Shown here: positions 25,569 to 37,224 of the stretch, piece after piece
How positions within the stretch are numbered: position 1 is the first letter of the stretch
Layout: every line of letters begins with the position of its first letter
Assembly (NCBI RefSeq): GCF_900104255.1
Contig: NZ_FNKZ01000002.1
Coordinates: 682,001 to 746,000 of the forward strand
Origin: Pseudoxanthomonas sp. CF385
GTDB taxonomy: Bacteria > Pseudomonadota > Gammaproteobacteria > Xanthomonadales > Xanthomonadaceae
Direction: 5' to 3'
Length of the DNA: 64,000 nt
Translations under genes and position numbers: made by a program
The notes under the pieces: generated by a model
Told to the model about the DNA's origin: nothing
The model's input: only the letters and a program-made list of their open reading frames with translations
The model's database searches: none

Positions 25569-26189
25569 ATGAGTCACTATTTCATCGGCCTGACCGGCGG
25601 GATCGCGTCGGGCAAGAGCGCACTCGAGAAAGCCTTCGCGGCCCGCGGCATCACCGTGGCGGATGCCGATCTGCTGGCGCGTGCCGTGGTCGAACCCGGT
25701 GAGCCTGCTCTGGCCGCGGTGGTGGCGCAGTTCGGCGATGGCGTGCTGCAGGCGGATGGCCGGCTGGACCGGACCGCGCTGCGGGTCCGCGTCTTCAACG
25801 ACGACGATGCGCGCCGCGCGCTGGAAGCCATCCTGCATCCCGCCATCCGCACCCGGCTGCAGGCCATCTGCGTCGCGGCGCCGAGCCCCTATGCGATCGC
25901 GATGGTGCCCCTGCTGACGGAGGGCGGCGGGCGCTCGGCCTATCCCTGGCTGCATCGCATCCTCGTCGTGGACGCGCCTGCGGAGGTCCAGCGCGCGCGA
26001 CTGATGCAACGCGACGGCATCGATGCCGCGCTGGCCGAGCGGATGATGGCGGCCCAGGCCACGCGGGCCGAACGGCTGGCGATCGCCGACGACATCGTCG
26101 TCAACGATGGCGACCTCGACCGGCTGGTGCGGGCAGCGGACGCGCTGCATGCGCGTTACCTGGCGTTGGCAGCCGCGACAGCCGCCTGA
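25569..26189 (+). CDS. coaE: Dephospho-CoA kinase
   Basis: Catalyses the last step of coenzyme A synthesis, ATP-dependent 3'-phosphorylation of dephospho-CoA. The P-loop GLTGGIASGKS lies at residues ~6-16, with DADLLARAVV and the lid-region RLMQRDGIDAALAERMMAAQ following. 206 aa is typical. pilB-pilC-pilD-coaE is the conserved order in gammaproteobacteria. It converges with the Nudix gene, leaving 10 bp. Confidence 0.97.
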   Translation: MSHYFIGLTGGIASGKSALEKAFAARGITVADADLLARAVVEPGEPALAAVVAQFGDGVLQADGRLDRTALRVRVFNDDDARRALEAILHPAIRTRLQAICVAAPSPYAIAMVPLLTEGGGRSAYPWLHRILVVDAPAEVQRARLMQRDGIDAALAERMMAAQATRAERLAIADDIVVNDGDLDRLVRAADALHARYLALAAATAA

Positions 26190-26199
26190 TCCCGGTCGC

Positions 26200-27150
26200 T
26201 TACGCGGCCGGCCAGAGTCCCCGGATCGCTGCGATGCCCTGCGCGCCCTGCTGGCGGGCAGAGGGAATGTCGGCCGCCTGCAGGCCTCCGATCGCGTACA
26301 TGGGCAGCGAGACGTTCTCACGCAGGCCCGCGAAGCCCGGCCAACCCAGGGGATCGCCACCGGGGTGCGTTTCGGTCGGAAACACGCTGCCGACGACCGC
26401 GAAGTCGCATGCGAGCGCCTCTGCCTGGCGCAGTTCTGCAGCCGTGTGGCAGGACGCGGCGACGAGCGTGTCTTCGGGCAACGGCCGGAACACGAGATCG
26501 GCGAGCTGGGATGCGCGCAGGTGGACACCCACGCCGAGCGTGCGCGCCAGGTCGATGTCGCCGTTGAGCAGCACCTCCGCACCGGCTGCCTGGCAGCGCG
26601 CCACGGCCTGGCGGGCCAGCGACTCCCAGGCATCGCCTGACAGGCTGCGCGCGCGGACCTGCACGCGGCGGACGCCCTGCGCGAGCGCGCGCCCCAACGA
26701 CGTCAGCCAGGCGGCGACGTCCGTCGGCTCCGGCGTGACCAGATACCGGTCCGGGTGCAGCAGCGCGGCGACGACCGGGCGGTCCGCAGGCGGCATGGCA
26801 TAGCGCATCAGCTTGTCTGGGGCGACCCAGGCCAGCGCTTGTCCCTCATGTCCGCGGGGCGTGCCTTTCCAGCCGGTCAGATGGCGGACTTCGAGTCTCA
26901 GCCGCTTGTCCGGATACTGCTGCGGCACGCTGATGAGGTGTTCGCCGACCTGGGCTTCGATACCCAGCTCTTCGCGCAGCTCGCGCACCAGCGCGTCCTC
27001 CGGACTCTCCCCCGGCTCGCGCTTGCCGCCGGGAAACTCCCACCGTCCCGCCAGGTCCCGGCCTTCGGTGCGCCGGGCCAGCAGGATCCGCCCGCGGGCG
27101 TCGGTGATGACGGCGGCCATGACGTGGATCGAGCGCAGCGGGGTCAGCAT
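26200..27150 (-). CDS. mutT: Nudix hydrolase (MutT-type) fused to a ThiE-like domain
   Basis: Two domains. Residues ~1-135 are an 8-oxo-dGTP-type Nudix hydrolase with the box GGKREPGESPEDALVRELRE followed by ELGIEA. Residues ~150-316 resemble thiamine-phosphate synthase/TenI barrels (LLNGDIDLARTLGVGVHLRA, FAVVGSVFPT, GGDPLGWPGFA). This MutT-ThiE-like fusion is common in Xanthomonadaceae and pseudomonads; the barrel half is probably not a true ThiE and its role is unknown. The start at 27150 gives MLTPLRSIHVMAAVITD, where Nudix homology begins. It lies downstream of secA on the same strand but behind a terminator. Confidence 0.88.
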   Translation of the reverse strand: MLTPLRSIHVMAAVITDARGRILLARRTEGRDLAGRWEFPGGKREPGESPEDALVRELREELGIEAQVGEHLISVPQQYPDKRLRLEVRHLTGWKGTPRGHEGQALAWVAPDKLMRYAMPPADRPVVAALLHPDRYLVTPEPTDVAAWLTSLGRALAQGVRRVQVRARSLSGDAWESLARQAVARCQAAGAEVLLNGDIDLARTLGVGVHLRASQLADLVFRPLPEDTLVAASCHTAAELRQAEALACDFAVVGSVFPTETHPGGDPLGWPGFAGLRENVSLPMYAIGGLQAADIPSARQQGAQGIAAIRGLWPAA

Positions 27151-27200
27151 GCGCAGAGAGTGCCGGGAACCGGCAGGTAGACGCAAATATCGCCGTGCTG

Positions 27201-27234
27201 AAAAAGCGGAAAGCCGCGCGGTGCGCGGCTTTCC
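27201..27234 (-). terminator. Intrinsic terminator after secA
   Basis: A perfect 12-bp stem (GGAAAGCCGCGC pairing with GCGCGGCTTTCC, loop of three). On the minus strand it is followed by GCTTTTT. Confidence 0.9.
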
Positions 27235-27256
27235 GGAGTGTCGCGGATGCCCTGGC

Positions 27257-30010
<2,754 letters not shown>

Positions 30011-30063
30011 GTAAGGAACCGGATGGGAAAAGGACGCCGGGGCGCCGCGCTGGCGGCAGGCCC

Positions 30064-30092
30064 AAAATGAAACAGGGCGCAAGGCGCCCTGT
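30064..30092 (-). terminator. Intrinsic terminator after the M23 peptidase gene
   Basis: Minus strand: ACAGGGCGC, a three-base loop, GCGCCCTGT, then TTCATTTT. It separates the peptidase transcript from secA. Confidence 0.75.
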
Positions 30093-30184
30093 CTGGCAAC
30101 ACCGTATTGTAGCTTGGGGCGCCGCCGGGGGAATCAAGGCCGGCGATAGGACCGCCGGTTCCCCGTTTGGTTCCTCAGGCAGCC

Positions 30185-31135
30185 TCAGCCGCGCTTGATC
30201 TGCCCGACCGGCGTGGGGCCCTCGCCCAGGAACTGGCGCGGATTGACCACGCGCCCGTTCTCCCACACTTCGAAGTGCACGTGCGCACCGGTCGACCGAC
30301 CGGTGGAGCCGGCCTTGGCCACTTCCTGGCCTACGCGGACCAGATCGCCGGCCTTCACCACCAGGCGCGAGTTGTGCGCGTAGCGGGTGACGTAGCCGTT
30401 GCCGTGATCGACGTCGACGACATTGCCGTAGCCGCCCTTCACGCCCGCGAAGCTCACCACGCCGTCCGCGACCGCCAGCACCGGGTCGCCCACGGCCGCC
30501 TTGAAGTCGATGCCCTTGTGGTACTGGCCGCCGCCGCCGAACGGGTCGGCACGGCCACCGAAGCCGGACGTGATGTAGCTGTTGGCGATCGGCATGCGGC
30601 CCGGGGTCGCGTTCTTGTCGAGCTCGCGATTGAACAGCAGCGCTTCCAGCACGGACAGCTGGCGACCGGACGCGGCGAACTGCTGCTCCAGCTTCTCTAC
30701 GCCCGCCGTGAGTTCCGCCGGCTTCATGTCGTAGGACACGTCGTTGCCGCCGACGCCCACCGGCTCGTTGAAGTCGAATTCGCCGTCCTGCAGCTGGCCC
30801 ACGCGGGTCAGGCGCTCCCCCAGGGCGTTCAGCCGGTTGGCCTGCGCCTGCAACTCGCCCAGGCGGGCGGCCATGGCGTTGATTTCCTGCTGGGCGCCGC
30901 GGCGCACCTGGTCCAGTTCGGCGTCGCGCTGGCCGGCTTCGGCCTGCAGCAGCGACACCTGGCCCATCCCGACGGCGCTCCGCCCACCCACACCGACCAA
31001 CAGGCCGGCGGCAGCGAGCACCGCGGCGCTGGCGAGGGGGCGCGCGTGGAACGCGAGGCGGATACGGTACGCACCATGGGCGGACGCGTGGGCCCACCAG
31101 GTAAGCGAATTGTTTACGATGGTCTTAAAGCTCAT
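30185..31135 (-). CDS. M23-family (LytM-type) metallopeptidase, membrane anchored
   Basis: A 316-residue envelope protein. A transmembrane anchor at about residues 34-56 (ASAAVLAAAGLLVGVGG) is followed by a coiled coil (LLQAEAGQRDAELDQVRR ... MAARLGELQAQANRL) and a C-terminal LytM domain. The domain has zinc/catalytic motifs YHKGIDF, YAHNSRL and HVHFEVW, so the active site appears complete and it is probably a real DD-endopeptidase on cross-linked peptidoglycan. It sits between secA and lpxC/dcw genes, which fits a wall-remodelling role. Its ATG is only 8 bp from the divergent dciA start. Confidence 0.92.
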   Translation of the reverse strand: MSFKTIVNNSLTWWAHASAHGAYRIRLAFHARPLASAAVLAAAGLLVGVGGRSAVGMGQVSLLQAEAGQRDAELDQVRRGAQQEINAMAARLGELQAQANRLNALGERLTRVGQLQDGEFDFNEPVGVGGNDVSYDMKPAELTAGVEKLEQQFAASGRQLSVLEALLFNRELDKNATPGRMPIANSYITSGFGGRADPFGGGGQYHKGIDFKAAVGDPVLAVADGVVSFAGVKGGYGNVVDVDHGNGYVTRYAHNSRLVVKAGDLVRVGQEVAKAGSTGRSTGAHVHFEVWENGRVVNPRQFLGEGPTPVGQIKRG

Positions 31136-31143
31136 AAATACCG

Positions 31144-31611
31144 ATGTCTGATTCGAAGTCCAAGCCGCGCCGCGCCGGCATCGCGCAACCTGCCCTGCAG
31201 GCTGCCCTGACGGATGCCGCCACCGACCCGGTGCGTCGTGCCCTATGGCTCGACGCCTTGGAACAGCAGCTTCGCCCCTGCCTTCCGCCTGCCCTGGCGC
31301 CGCATTGCCGATTGGCGAACGTGGCGGGCAAACGGCTCGTTTTTATCGTCGATTCCCCCGTCTGGCATGCCAGGCTCCGCCTGGCCGCACCCGAGCTGAT
31401 CAACGTGGCCCAATCCATCGGACTGGCGGTCACCGAAGTCACCGCCAAGACGAGCCCCGCGCCGCTTTCTAAGCCTGCGCATGACCCGGTCGTACCCGTA
31501 TCGGAGGCTTCCCGCAGAGGGCTGCAAGCGGCCCTCGACCTCCTGTCCACCCCGGACTCCACCGGTGCGCCCCCCCCTAAGGGAGGTCATCGTGGGGGGC
31601 GGAAAATTTGA
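31144..31611 (+). CDS. dciA: DciA-type replicative helicase operator (DUF721)
   Basis: A 155-residue DUF721 protein. The basic N-terminus (MSDSKSKPRR) is followed by the KH-like DUF721 core: LEQQLRPCLPPALAPHCRLA, VAGKRLVFIVDSPVWHARLR, and LINVAQSIGL. The C-terminus is low-complexity and basic (GGHRGGRKI). In most bacteria lacking DnaC, DciA loads or activates DnaB at the origin; assignment is from the domain and from its conserved place next to secA/lpxC. It is divergent from the M23 gene, so its promoter must overlap that gene's 5' end. Confidence 0.8.
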   Translation: MSDSKSKPRRAGIAQPALQAALTDAATDPVRRALWLDALEQQLRPCLPPALAPHCRLANVAGKRLVFIVDSPVWHARLRLAAPELINVAQSIGLAVTEVTAKTSPAPLSKPAHDPVVPVSEASRRGLQAALDLLSTPDSTGAPPPKGGHRGGRKI

Positions 31612-31711
31612 CCCGGCCATCACGAAGGACGGGGCATGGTACCGGCCACCGCCTGTCGGGTCGTTATCCAAAGGTTAGGAAAATGTTATTTCCGGACCCA
31701 AAATCTGACCC
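31603..31711. repeat. Direct repeat AAAATYTGACCC at two sites in the dciA-lpxC gap
   Basis: AAAATTTGACCC at 31603-31614 (over the dciA stop codon) and AAAATCTGACCC at 31700-31711. The flanking sequence resembles ends left by some insertion elements, but there is no transposase. The 31612-31812 gap also contains two small hairpins (31750-31767 ACCGCG/CGCGGT and 31791-31807 CCGTCCG/CGGACGG) that may end the convergent lpxC transcript; neither has a T tract. Confidence 0.4.
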
Positions 31712-31812
31712 AGTTCACATTTTCGCGAAGGCGTAACCATTCGCACACCACCGCGTGATCGCGGTAGGAAACCGGGCGACAACAGGCTCACCGTCCGGAT
31801 CGGACGGGCGTC

Positions 31813-32727
31813 TCAGACCGCCAGTGCAGGCGTCGCATAGGTGACCGGCGAGGGCGCGATGCCGTTTTCGAAGGTCACTTCTTCCCACGCCGAGGTCTCG
31901 GCCAGCAGGGCACGGACCAGCTTGTTGTTGAGCGCGTGGCCGGACTTGAAGCCCTCGTAGGCGCCCAGGATGGGGCGGCCGGCGAGGTAGAGGTCGCCGA
32001 TGGCGTCCAGGATCTTGTGGCGGACGAACTCGTCCGTGTAGCGCAGGCCGTCCTCGTTGAGCACGCGGAACTCGTCCAGCACGATGGCGTTGTCCATCGA
32101 ACCGCCCAAGCCCAGGTTGCGCTCGCGCATGTATTCCAGGTCGCGCATGAAGCCGAACGTGCGCGCGCGCGCGACTTCCTTGATGTAGGCGCCGGCGGAG
32201 AAGTCCACTTCGGCACGCGACTGCGAGGCCGGGATCATCGGGTGGTCGAACTTCACCGTGAAACCCAGCTTGAAACCGTCGTACGGCTCGAAGCGCGCCA
32301 CCTTGTCGCCCTCAGTGACTTCCACCGGACGGGTGATGCGGATGAAACGTTTGGGAGCGTCCTGCTCGGCGATGCCGGCGGACTGGATCAGGAACACGAA
32401 CGGACCGGCCGAACCGTCCATGATCGGCAGCTCGGCCGAGGACAGCTCCACATAAGCATTGTCGACGCCCAGGCCGGCCATGGCCGACATCAGGTGTTCG
32501 ACGGTCTGCACCTTGGCGCCTTCGCAGGTCAGGCCGGTGCACAGCGTCGTCTCGGTGACCAGTTCGGCGCTCGCGGGGATCTCCACCACCGGGTCCATGT
32601 CGATGCGGCGGAACACGATGCCGGTGTCGACCGGCGCCGGACGCAGCGTCATGTAGACCTTCTCGCCGCTATGCAGCCCCACGCCCGTCGCGCGGATCAC
32701 GTTCTTGAGGGTGCGTTGCTGGGCCAT
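31813..32727 (-). CDS. lpxC: UDP-3-O-acyl-N-acetylglucosamine deacetylase LpxC
   Basis: Zinc enzyme for the committed step of lipid A synthesis, 304 aa, cytoplasmic. It contains the start [20 protein letters not shown] with the first zinc His region, [14 protein letters not shown], and the C-terminal [14 protein letters not shown] and KSGHALNN motifs that provide the zinc ligands and catalytic His. The ATG at 32727 is where homology begins; the open frame extends 17 codons further without support. It lies downstream of ftsZ at the end of the dcw cluster, with its own candidate promoter. Confidence 0.98.
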   Translation of the reverse strand: MAQQRTLKNVIRATGVGLHSGEKVYMTLRPAPVDTGIVFRRIDMDPVVEIPASAELVTETTLCTGLTCEGAKVQTVEHLMSAMAGLGVDNAYVELSSAELPIMDGSAGPFVFLIQSAGIAEQDAPKRFIRITRPVEVTEGDKVARFEPYDGFKLGFTVKFDHPMIPASQSRAEVDFSAGAYIKEVARARTFGFMRDLEYMRERNLGLGGSMDNAIVLDEFRVLNEDGLRYTDEFVRHKILDAIGDLYLAGRPILGAYEGFKSGHALNNKLVRALLAETSAWEEVTFENGIAPSPVTYATPALAV

Positions 32728-32768
32728 CGGGAGGGGTCGCAGGTGTGGGGAACCTTGGCGGGGCAGCG

Positions 32769-32797
32769 AGAATATCACGCAATTCGCTGAATCTTAA
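32769..32797 (-). promoter_or_regulatory. Candidate sigma70 promoter of lpxC
   Basis: On the minus strand TTAAGA (32797-32792) and TATTCT (32774-32769) are 17 bp apart, four of six matches to each box, about 42 bp before the lpxC start. Confidence 0.5.
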
Positions 32798-32856
32798 CGA
32801 AAGAACCGCTCTGTCCCATGGCTGAAACACCGGTCTGCTAAGGCGTTCCGGAAAGG

Positions 32857-32882
32857 GCTGCCGGGCCGGTGGGCCCGGCAGC
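32857..32882 (-). terminator. Hairpin terminator after ftsZ
   Basis: A perfect 11-bp stem (GCTGCCGGGCC with GGCCCGGCAGC, four-base loop) 64 bp after the ftsZ stop codon. On the minus strand it is followed by CCTTTCC, a weak T tract, so termination may be partial and allow read-through to lpxC. Confidence 0.55.
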
Positions 32883-32945
32883 AAAGGGACATGGCGTTGT
32901 ACTGCGAGTACGGCACCCTCCCCTCGCGGGGAGAGCTTCCATCGG

Positions 32946-34172
32946 TCAGTCGGCCTGGCGGCGCAGGAACGCCGGAATGTCCAGGTAGTCCGACGGCAGG
33001 TCCGCCGACACCGGCGCGGACGCCGGCGCAGACGGCGCGGGCGACGCCGAACCGCGGCGCAGGCCCAGGCCGCTGGTGGCCGCACCGATCGGATCCATCG
33101 AGAAACCGTCGTCGATCGGCATGCCGGTGGTCGCATCGCGGACCAGCTTGATCGGCGCACGCATCGGCTCGCGCAGGTCGCTGCCGCGGCCGACCGGCTG
33201 GCGGGCGGCGTTGCGGTTCAGGCCGGTGGCCACCACGGTCACGCGCACTTCGTCCTGCATATCCGGGTCCAGCACGGTGCCGACCACGACGGTCGCGTCT
33301 TCCGAGGCGAACCCTTCGATGGTGCGGCCCACTTCGTCGAACTCGGCCATCGTGAAGTCCGGACCGGCGGTGATGTTGACCAGGATGCCGTTGGCGCCGT
33401 TGAGGTTCACGTCGTCCAGCAGCGGGTTCTGGATCGCGGCCTCGGCAGCGGCCTGCGCGCGGTCGTCGCCGCGGGCGCTGCCGGTACCCATCATGGCCAG
33501 GCCCATCTCGCTCATCACGGTGCGCACGTCGGCGAAGTCGACGTTGATCAGGCCGGGACGGACGATCAGGTCGGCGATGCCCTGCACGGCGCCCAGCAGC
33601 ACGTCGTTGGCGGCGCGGAAGGCCTGGATCATCGTCGCGTTGCGGCCCAGCACGGTGATCAGCTTCTCGTTCGGGATGGTGATCAGCGAGTCGCAGTGGT
33701 GGCTCAGTTCCTCGATGCCCTTCAGCGCGACCTGCATGCGGCGGCGGCCTTCGAACGGGAACGGCTTGGTGACCACGGCCACGGTCAGGATGCCCATCTC
33801 CTTGGCCAGCTGCGCCACGACCGGCGCGGCGCCGGTGCCGGTGCCGCCACCCATGCCCGCGGTGATGAACACCATGTCGGCGCCGTCCAGCGCGTCGATG
33901 ATGCGCTCGCGGTCTTCCAGCGCGGCCTGGCGACCGACTTCCGGATTCGCGCCCGCGCCCAGGCCCTTGGTGACGTTGCTGCCGAGCTGCAGCTGCAGCT
34001 TGGCGCCGCAGTTCTTGATCGCCTGCGAATCGGTGTTGGCGGTGATGAACTCAACGCCGTCCACGCTGCCGTTGACCATGTGCGCCACGGCGTTGCCGCC
34101 GCCGCCGCCCACGCCCACGACCTTGATCACCGCATTCGGGGCCATCTTTTCAACCAGTTCGAAATGTGCCAT
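32946..34172 (-). CDS. ftsZ: Cell division GTPase FtsZ
   Basis: Tubulin homologue that forms the cytokinetic Z ring, 408 aa. The nucleotide-binding signature [11 protein letters not shown] is preceded by GMG, with the N-terminal [12 protein letters not shown] loop and the T7 catalytic loop [12 protein letters not shown] variable acidic/Pro-Ala linker leads to the C-terminal peptide [14 protein letters not shown] that binds FtsA/ZipA. It is preceded by an 84-bp gap after ftsA and a good ribosome-binding site (GAGGACAAGGAC), so it may also have its own promoter. Last gene of the dcw cluster proper. Confidence 0.99.
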   Translation of the reverse strand: MAHFELVEKMAPNAVIKVVGVGGGGGNAVAHMVNGSVDGVEFITANTDSQAIKNCGAKLQLQLGSNVTKGLGAGANPEVGRQAALEDRERIIDALDGADMVFITAGMGGGTGTGAAPVVAQLAKEMGILTVAVVTKPFPFEGRRRMQVALKGIEELSHHCDSLITIPNEKLITVLGRNATMIQAFRAANDVLLGAVQGIADLIVRPGLINVDFADVRTVMSEMGLAMMGTGSARGDDRAQAAAEAAIQNPLLDDVNLNGANGILVNITAGPDFTMAEFDEVGRTIEGFASEDATVVVGTVLDPDMQDEVRVTVVATGLNRNAARQPVGRGSDLREPMRAPIKLVRDATTGMPIDDGFSMDPIGAATSGLGLRRGSASPAPSAPASAPVSADLPSDYLDIPAFLRRQAD

Positions 34173-34256
34173 GTCCTTGTCCTCGTTTATTTAGTTATGT
34201 GCTGCTGGTGGAACGAACGTCGTGACGCCTACTCGACTCGCGGAATGCCGCCCTGC

Positions 34257-35492
34257 TCAGAACTCGCCGCGATACCAGTTCTGGAGTTTCTTGAACCAGC
34301 TGCCCGCCTTGCCCGTAGGCAGCGACGGACGCCGGGGATGTTCGATCTGGCTGCCCATCAGCAGCAGGCCGACGCCAGTGGCATGCACCGGATTGCCGAC
34401 CACTTCGCCCAGGCCGGTGACGTGCTGCGGGATGCCGACGCGCACGGGCATCTGCAGCATCTCTTCGGCCAGCTCGACCACGCCTTCCATCTTCGCGGCG
34501 CCGCCGGTCAGCACCATGCCGGCGCGCACGCGTTCCTCGAAGCCCGAGCGGCGCAGTTCGGCCTGCACCATCTCGAAGATCTCCTCGTAGCGCTGCTGCA
34601 CGGCCTGCGCGAGCGCATGGCGCGGCAGGCGACGCGGCGGACGGTCGCCCACGCTGGGCACCTGGATGCTTTCCTCGGCCGTCGCCAGCTGGGCCAGCGC
34701 GCACGCATAGCGCACCTTGATCTGCTCGGCTTCGGGCGTCGGCGTGCGCAGCATGTGCGCGATGTCGTTGGTGACCTGGTCGCCGGCGATCGGCAGCGAG
34801 GCCGTGTGGCAGATCGCGCCCTGCACGAACACCGCCAGGTCGGTGGTGCCCGCACCCATGTCGACCAGCACCACGCCGAGCTCGCGCTCATCGCTGGTCA
34901 GCACCGCCACGCTGGAGGCCAGCGAGGAGAAGATCAGGTCGTCGATCTGCAGGCCGCAGCGCTGCACGCACTTGCTGATGTTGGCCGCGGCGGACTGCGC
35001 GCAGAACACCAGGTGCGCGTCCACTTCCAGGCGCACGCCGGTCATGCCGACCGGATTGCGGATGCCTTCCTGCGAGTTGTCGAGCTTGTACTCGCGCGGG
35101 ATGGCGTGGAGGATCTTCTGGTCGGCCGGGATCGCGACGGCCTTCGCTGCTTCCAGCACGCGGTCCAGGTCGCCCCAGGTCACCTCGCCGTCGCGGATCG
35201 GCACGATGCCGGGCGAATTGCGGCACTGCACGTGGTTGCCGGAGATCGAGGCGTAGACCGAGCGGATCTCGCAGCCGGCCATCAACTCGGCCTCCTCGAT
35301 CGCGCGCTGGATCGACTGCACGGTGGATTCGATGTCCACGACCACGCCGCGCTTCAGGCCGCGCGACTCGTGCGAGCCGATGCCGATCACTTCGATCGGA
35401 TTGCCCGGGGCGTATTCGCCGACCAGCGCCGTCACCTTGGACGTGCCGATATCCAGCCCGACGATCAGCGATTTGTCACCCTTGCGATTCAT
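34257..35492 (-). CDS. ftsA: Cell division protein FtsA
   Basis: Actin-like ATPase tethering FtsZ to the membrane, 411 aa. The phosphate-1 loop is seen in SLIVGLDIGTSKVTALVGE, the 1C domain follows, and phosphate-2 is VLVDMGAGTTDLAVF with adenosine motif LTGGAAKMEGV. The C-terminal amphipathic helix SWFKKLQNWYRGEF is the membrane anchor. Its start overlaps the ftsQ stop by 4 bp. Confidence 0.99.
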   Translation of the reverse strand: MNRKGDKSLIVGLDIGTSKVTALVGEYAPGNPIEVIGIGSHESRGLKRGVVVDIESTVQSIQRAIEEAELMAGCEIRSVYASISGNHVQCRNSPGIVPIRDGEVTWGDLDRVLEAAKAVAIPADQKILHAIPREYKLDNSQEGIRNPVGMTGVRLEVDAHLVFCAQSAAANISKCVQRCGLQIDDLIFSSLASSVAVLTSDERELGVVLVDMGAGTTDLAVFVQGAICHTASLPIAGDQVTNDIAHMLRTPTPEAEQIKVRYACALAQLATAEESIQVPSVGDRPPRRLPRHALAQAVQQRYEEIFEMVQAELRRSGFEERVRAGMVLTGGAAKMEGVVELAEEMLQMPVRVGIPQHVTGLGEVVGNPVHATGVGLLLMGSQIEHPRRPSLPTGKAGSWFKKLQNWYRGEF

Positions 35493-36265
35493 GTCCTGCC
35501 CTGCGAATGACCGCCTGCGGCCGCAACCGGCGCAGGCAGCGATGGAGTTTCCGTATGCGGCGTCCGCGGGGCGTCGCCCCAGCTGAGCGCGAAGCCGTTC
35601 GTGTAGCGCAGGTCCGCGCGCAGCAGGGGCTGCGCCTGCGCGGCCAGCAGCTGCGGCAGCATCCGCGCGAAGCGGCCCAGGCGCGGGCGCGCGTCGGTGC
35701 GGCCGACCACCACTTCGGTGCCGTTGCCTAGCAGCAGCGACCAGCTGCCGCGCGCATCCATCACCAGCGTGGTGACGTCAAGCCCCATCGGCGCGAACAG
35801 CTGCCGCGACTCGTTGTACAGCGCCGTCACTTCCTGCACCTGCGACTCCGGCCCGCCGAGTTGCGGCAGGTCCAGCGTCGCCAGTTCCTTCGGCATCGGG
35901 AACAGACGTCCGTGCTCCGACAACAGCTTGTCCTTGCCCCAGCGCGCGAACGGCTTGTGCTCGATCACGCGGATCTCCAGCACATCCGGCCAGCGCTTGC
36001 GCACTTCGGCGCGCTCGACCCACGGAAGGCGCTCGACCGCGTGCTTGGCATCGTCCAGGCGCACCGCGAAGAAGCCGCGCTTGGCGTGCGGCAACACGAC
36101 CTCACGCAATTGCGCCGTGTCCACGCGCGCGAACTCGCCCTGCACGCGCAGCTTGCTCAGCGGCCAGCGGTCCGCGCCGATCCAGCCGTTCACGACGGCT
36201 ACGACCGGCAGCGCGACCAGGGCCAGCGCGAGCAACCAGGCGACGATGCGCAGCGCGGCGTTCAT
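35489..36265 (-). CDS. ftsQ: Cell division protein FtsQ
   Basis: Bitopic divisome protein linking FtsA/FtsZ to FtsL-FtsB, 258 aa. A short cytoplasmic N-terminus and one membrane helix (IVAWLLALALVALPVVAVV) are followed by a POTRA domain (LSKLRVQGEFARVDTAQLRE) and the FtsQ beta domain (WVERAEVRKRWPDVLEIRVI). The ATG at 36265 shares one base with the ddlB stop (TGATG). The much longer open frame upstream is antisense-like and has no homology. Confidence 0.97.
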   Translation of the reverse strand: MNAALRIVAWLLALALVALPVVAVVNGWIGADRWPLSKLRVQGEFARVDTAQLREVVLPHAKRGFFAVRLDDAKHAVERLPWVERAEVRKRWPDVLEIRVIEHKPFARWGKDKLLSEHGRLFPMPKELATLDLPQLGGPESQVQEVTALYNESRQLFAPMGLDVTTLVMDARGSWSLLLGNGTEVVVGRTDARPRLGRFARMLPQLLAAQAQPLLRADLRYTNGFALSWGDAPRTPHTETPSLPAPVAAAGGHSQGRT

Positions 36266-37224
36266 CAGCCCGCCACCTCCGGCACCGTCTGTTCGAGGAT
36301 GCGCCAGCAAAGGGCTTCGAAACCGATGCCGATCTTCGCCGCGGCCTTCGGCACCAGCGAATGACTGGTCATGCCGGGCGCCGTGTTGACTTCCATCAGC
36401 ATGAAGCGGCCGTCGGCGTGGCGCATGACGTCCACGCGTCCCCAGCCGCTGCAGCCGGCCGCGCGGAAGCCCGCCAGCGCCAGCGCGCGGATCGCGGCCT
36501 CGTCGTCGGCATCGTCCAGGCCGGGGCACAGGTACTGGGTGTCGTCGGCGATGTACTTGGCGTGGTAGTCGTACCAGTCGCCGGCCGGCACGATGCGCAC
36601 CGACGGCAGCGCCACATCGCCGAGGATGCCGACGGTGAATTCGCCGCCGGTCAGCATCTGCTCGGCCAGCAGTTCGCCGGCGTAGGTGCTGGCGAAGGCC
36701 TGCGCCGGCGCCAGGTCGTCGTCGCCCATCAGGCGGAACACGCCAACGCTCGACCCCTCGGCGGACGGCTTCACGAACACCGGGAAGCCGAGCGCGCGCG
36801 CGGCAGCGGCCAGATCGCCGCCAGCGGGAATGCGTTCGAAGCGCGCGGTCGGCAAATCTGCGGCTTCCCACACCTGCTTGGTGCGGATCTTGTCCATCGT
36901 CAGCGCGGAGCCGAGCACGCCGGGGCCGGTGTACGGCACACCCAGCGATTGCAGCAGGCCCTGAAGCACGCCGTTCTCGCCGTCGCCGCCGTGCAGGATG
37001 TTGAACACGCGGTCCACCTTGCCCGCGCGGATCGCTTCGATCAGCGCCGGGATGCCATCCACGGCGAACGCCTGCACGCCGCGCGACCGCAGCGCGTCGA
37101 GGACGTTCTGACCGGAATTCAGCGACACCTCGCGCTCGCTGGACACGCCGCCCAGCAGCACCGCCACGCGGCCGAAACGGGCGGGGTCATCGAAGCGCGG
37201 CGCGGGCACGGTGACCTGCGTCAT
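36265..37224 (-). CDS. ddlB: D-alanine-D-alanine ligase
   Basis: ATP-grasp enzyme joining two D-Ala for the peptidoglycan pentapeptide, 319 aa. The N-terminal substrate loop is [19 protein letters not shown], with [13 protein letters not shown] in the ATP-binding region and [17 protein letters not shown] at the metal-binding C-terminus. Start [11 protein letters not shown] at 37224 overlaps the murC stop by 4 bp (ATGA). Confidence 0.98.
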   Translation of the reverse strand: MTQVTVPAPRFDDPARFGRVAVLLGGVSSEREVSLNSGQNVLDALRSRGVQAFAVDGIPALIEAIRAGKVDRVFNILHGGDGENGVLQGLLQSLGVPYTGPGVLGSALTMDKIRTKQVWEAADLPTARFERIPAGGDLAAAARALGFPVFVKPSAEGSSVGVFRLMGDDDLAPAQAFASTYAGELLAEQMLTGGEFTVGILGDVALPSVRIVPAGDWYDYHAKYIADDTQYLCPGLDDADDEAAIRALALAGFRAAGCSGWGRVDVMRHADGRFMLMEVNTAPGMTSHSLVPKAAAKIGIGFEALCWRILEQTVPEVAG

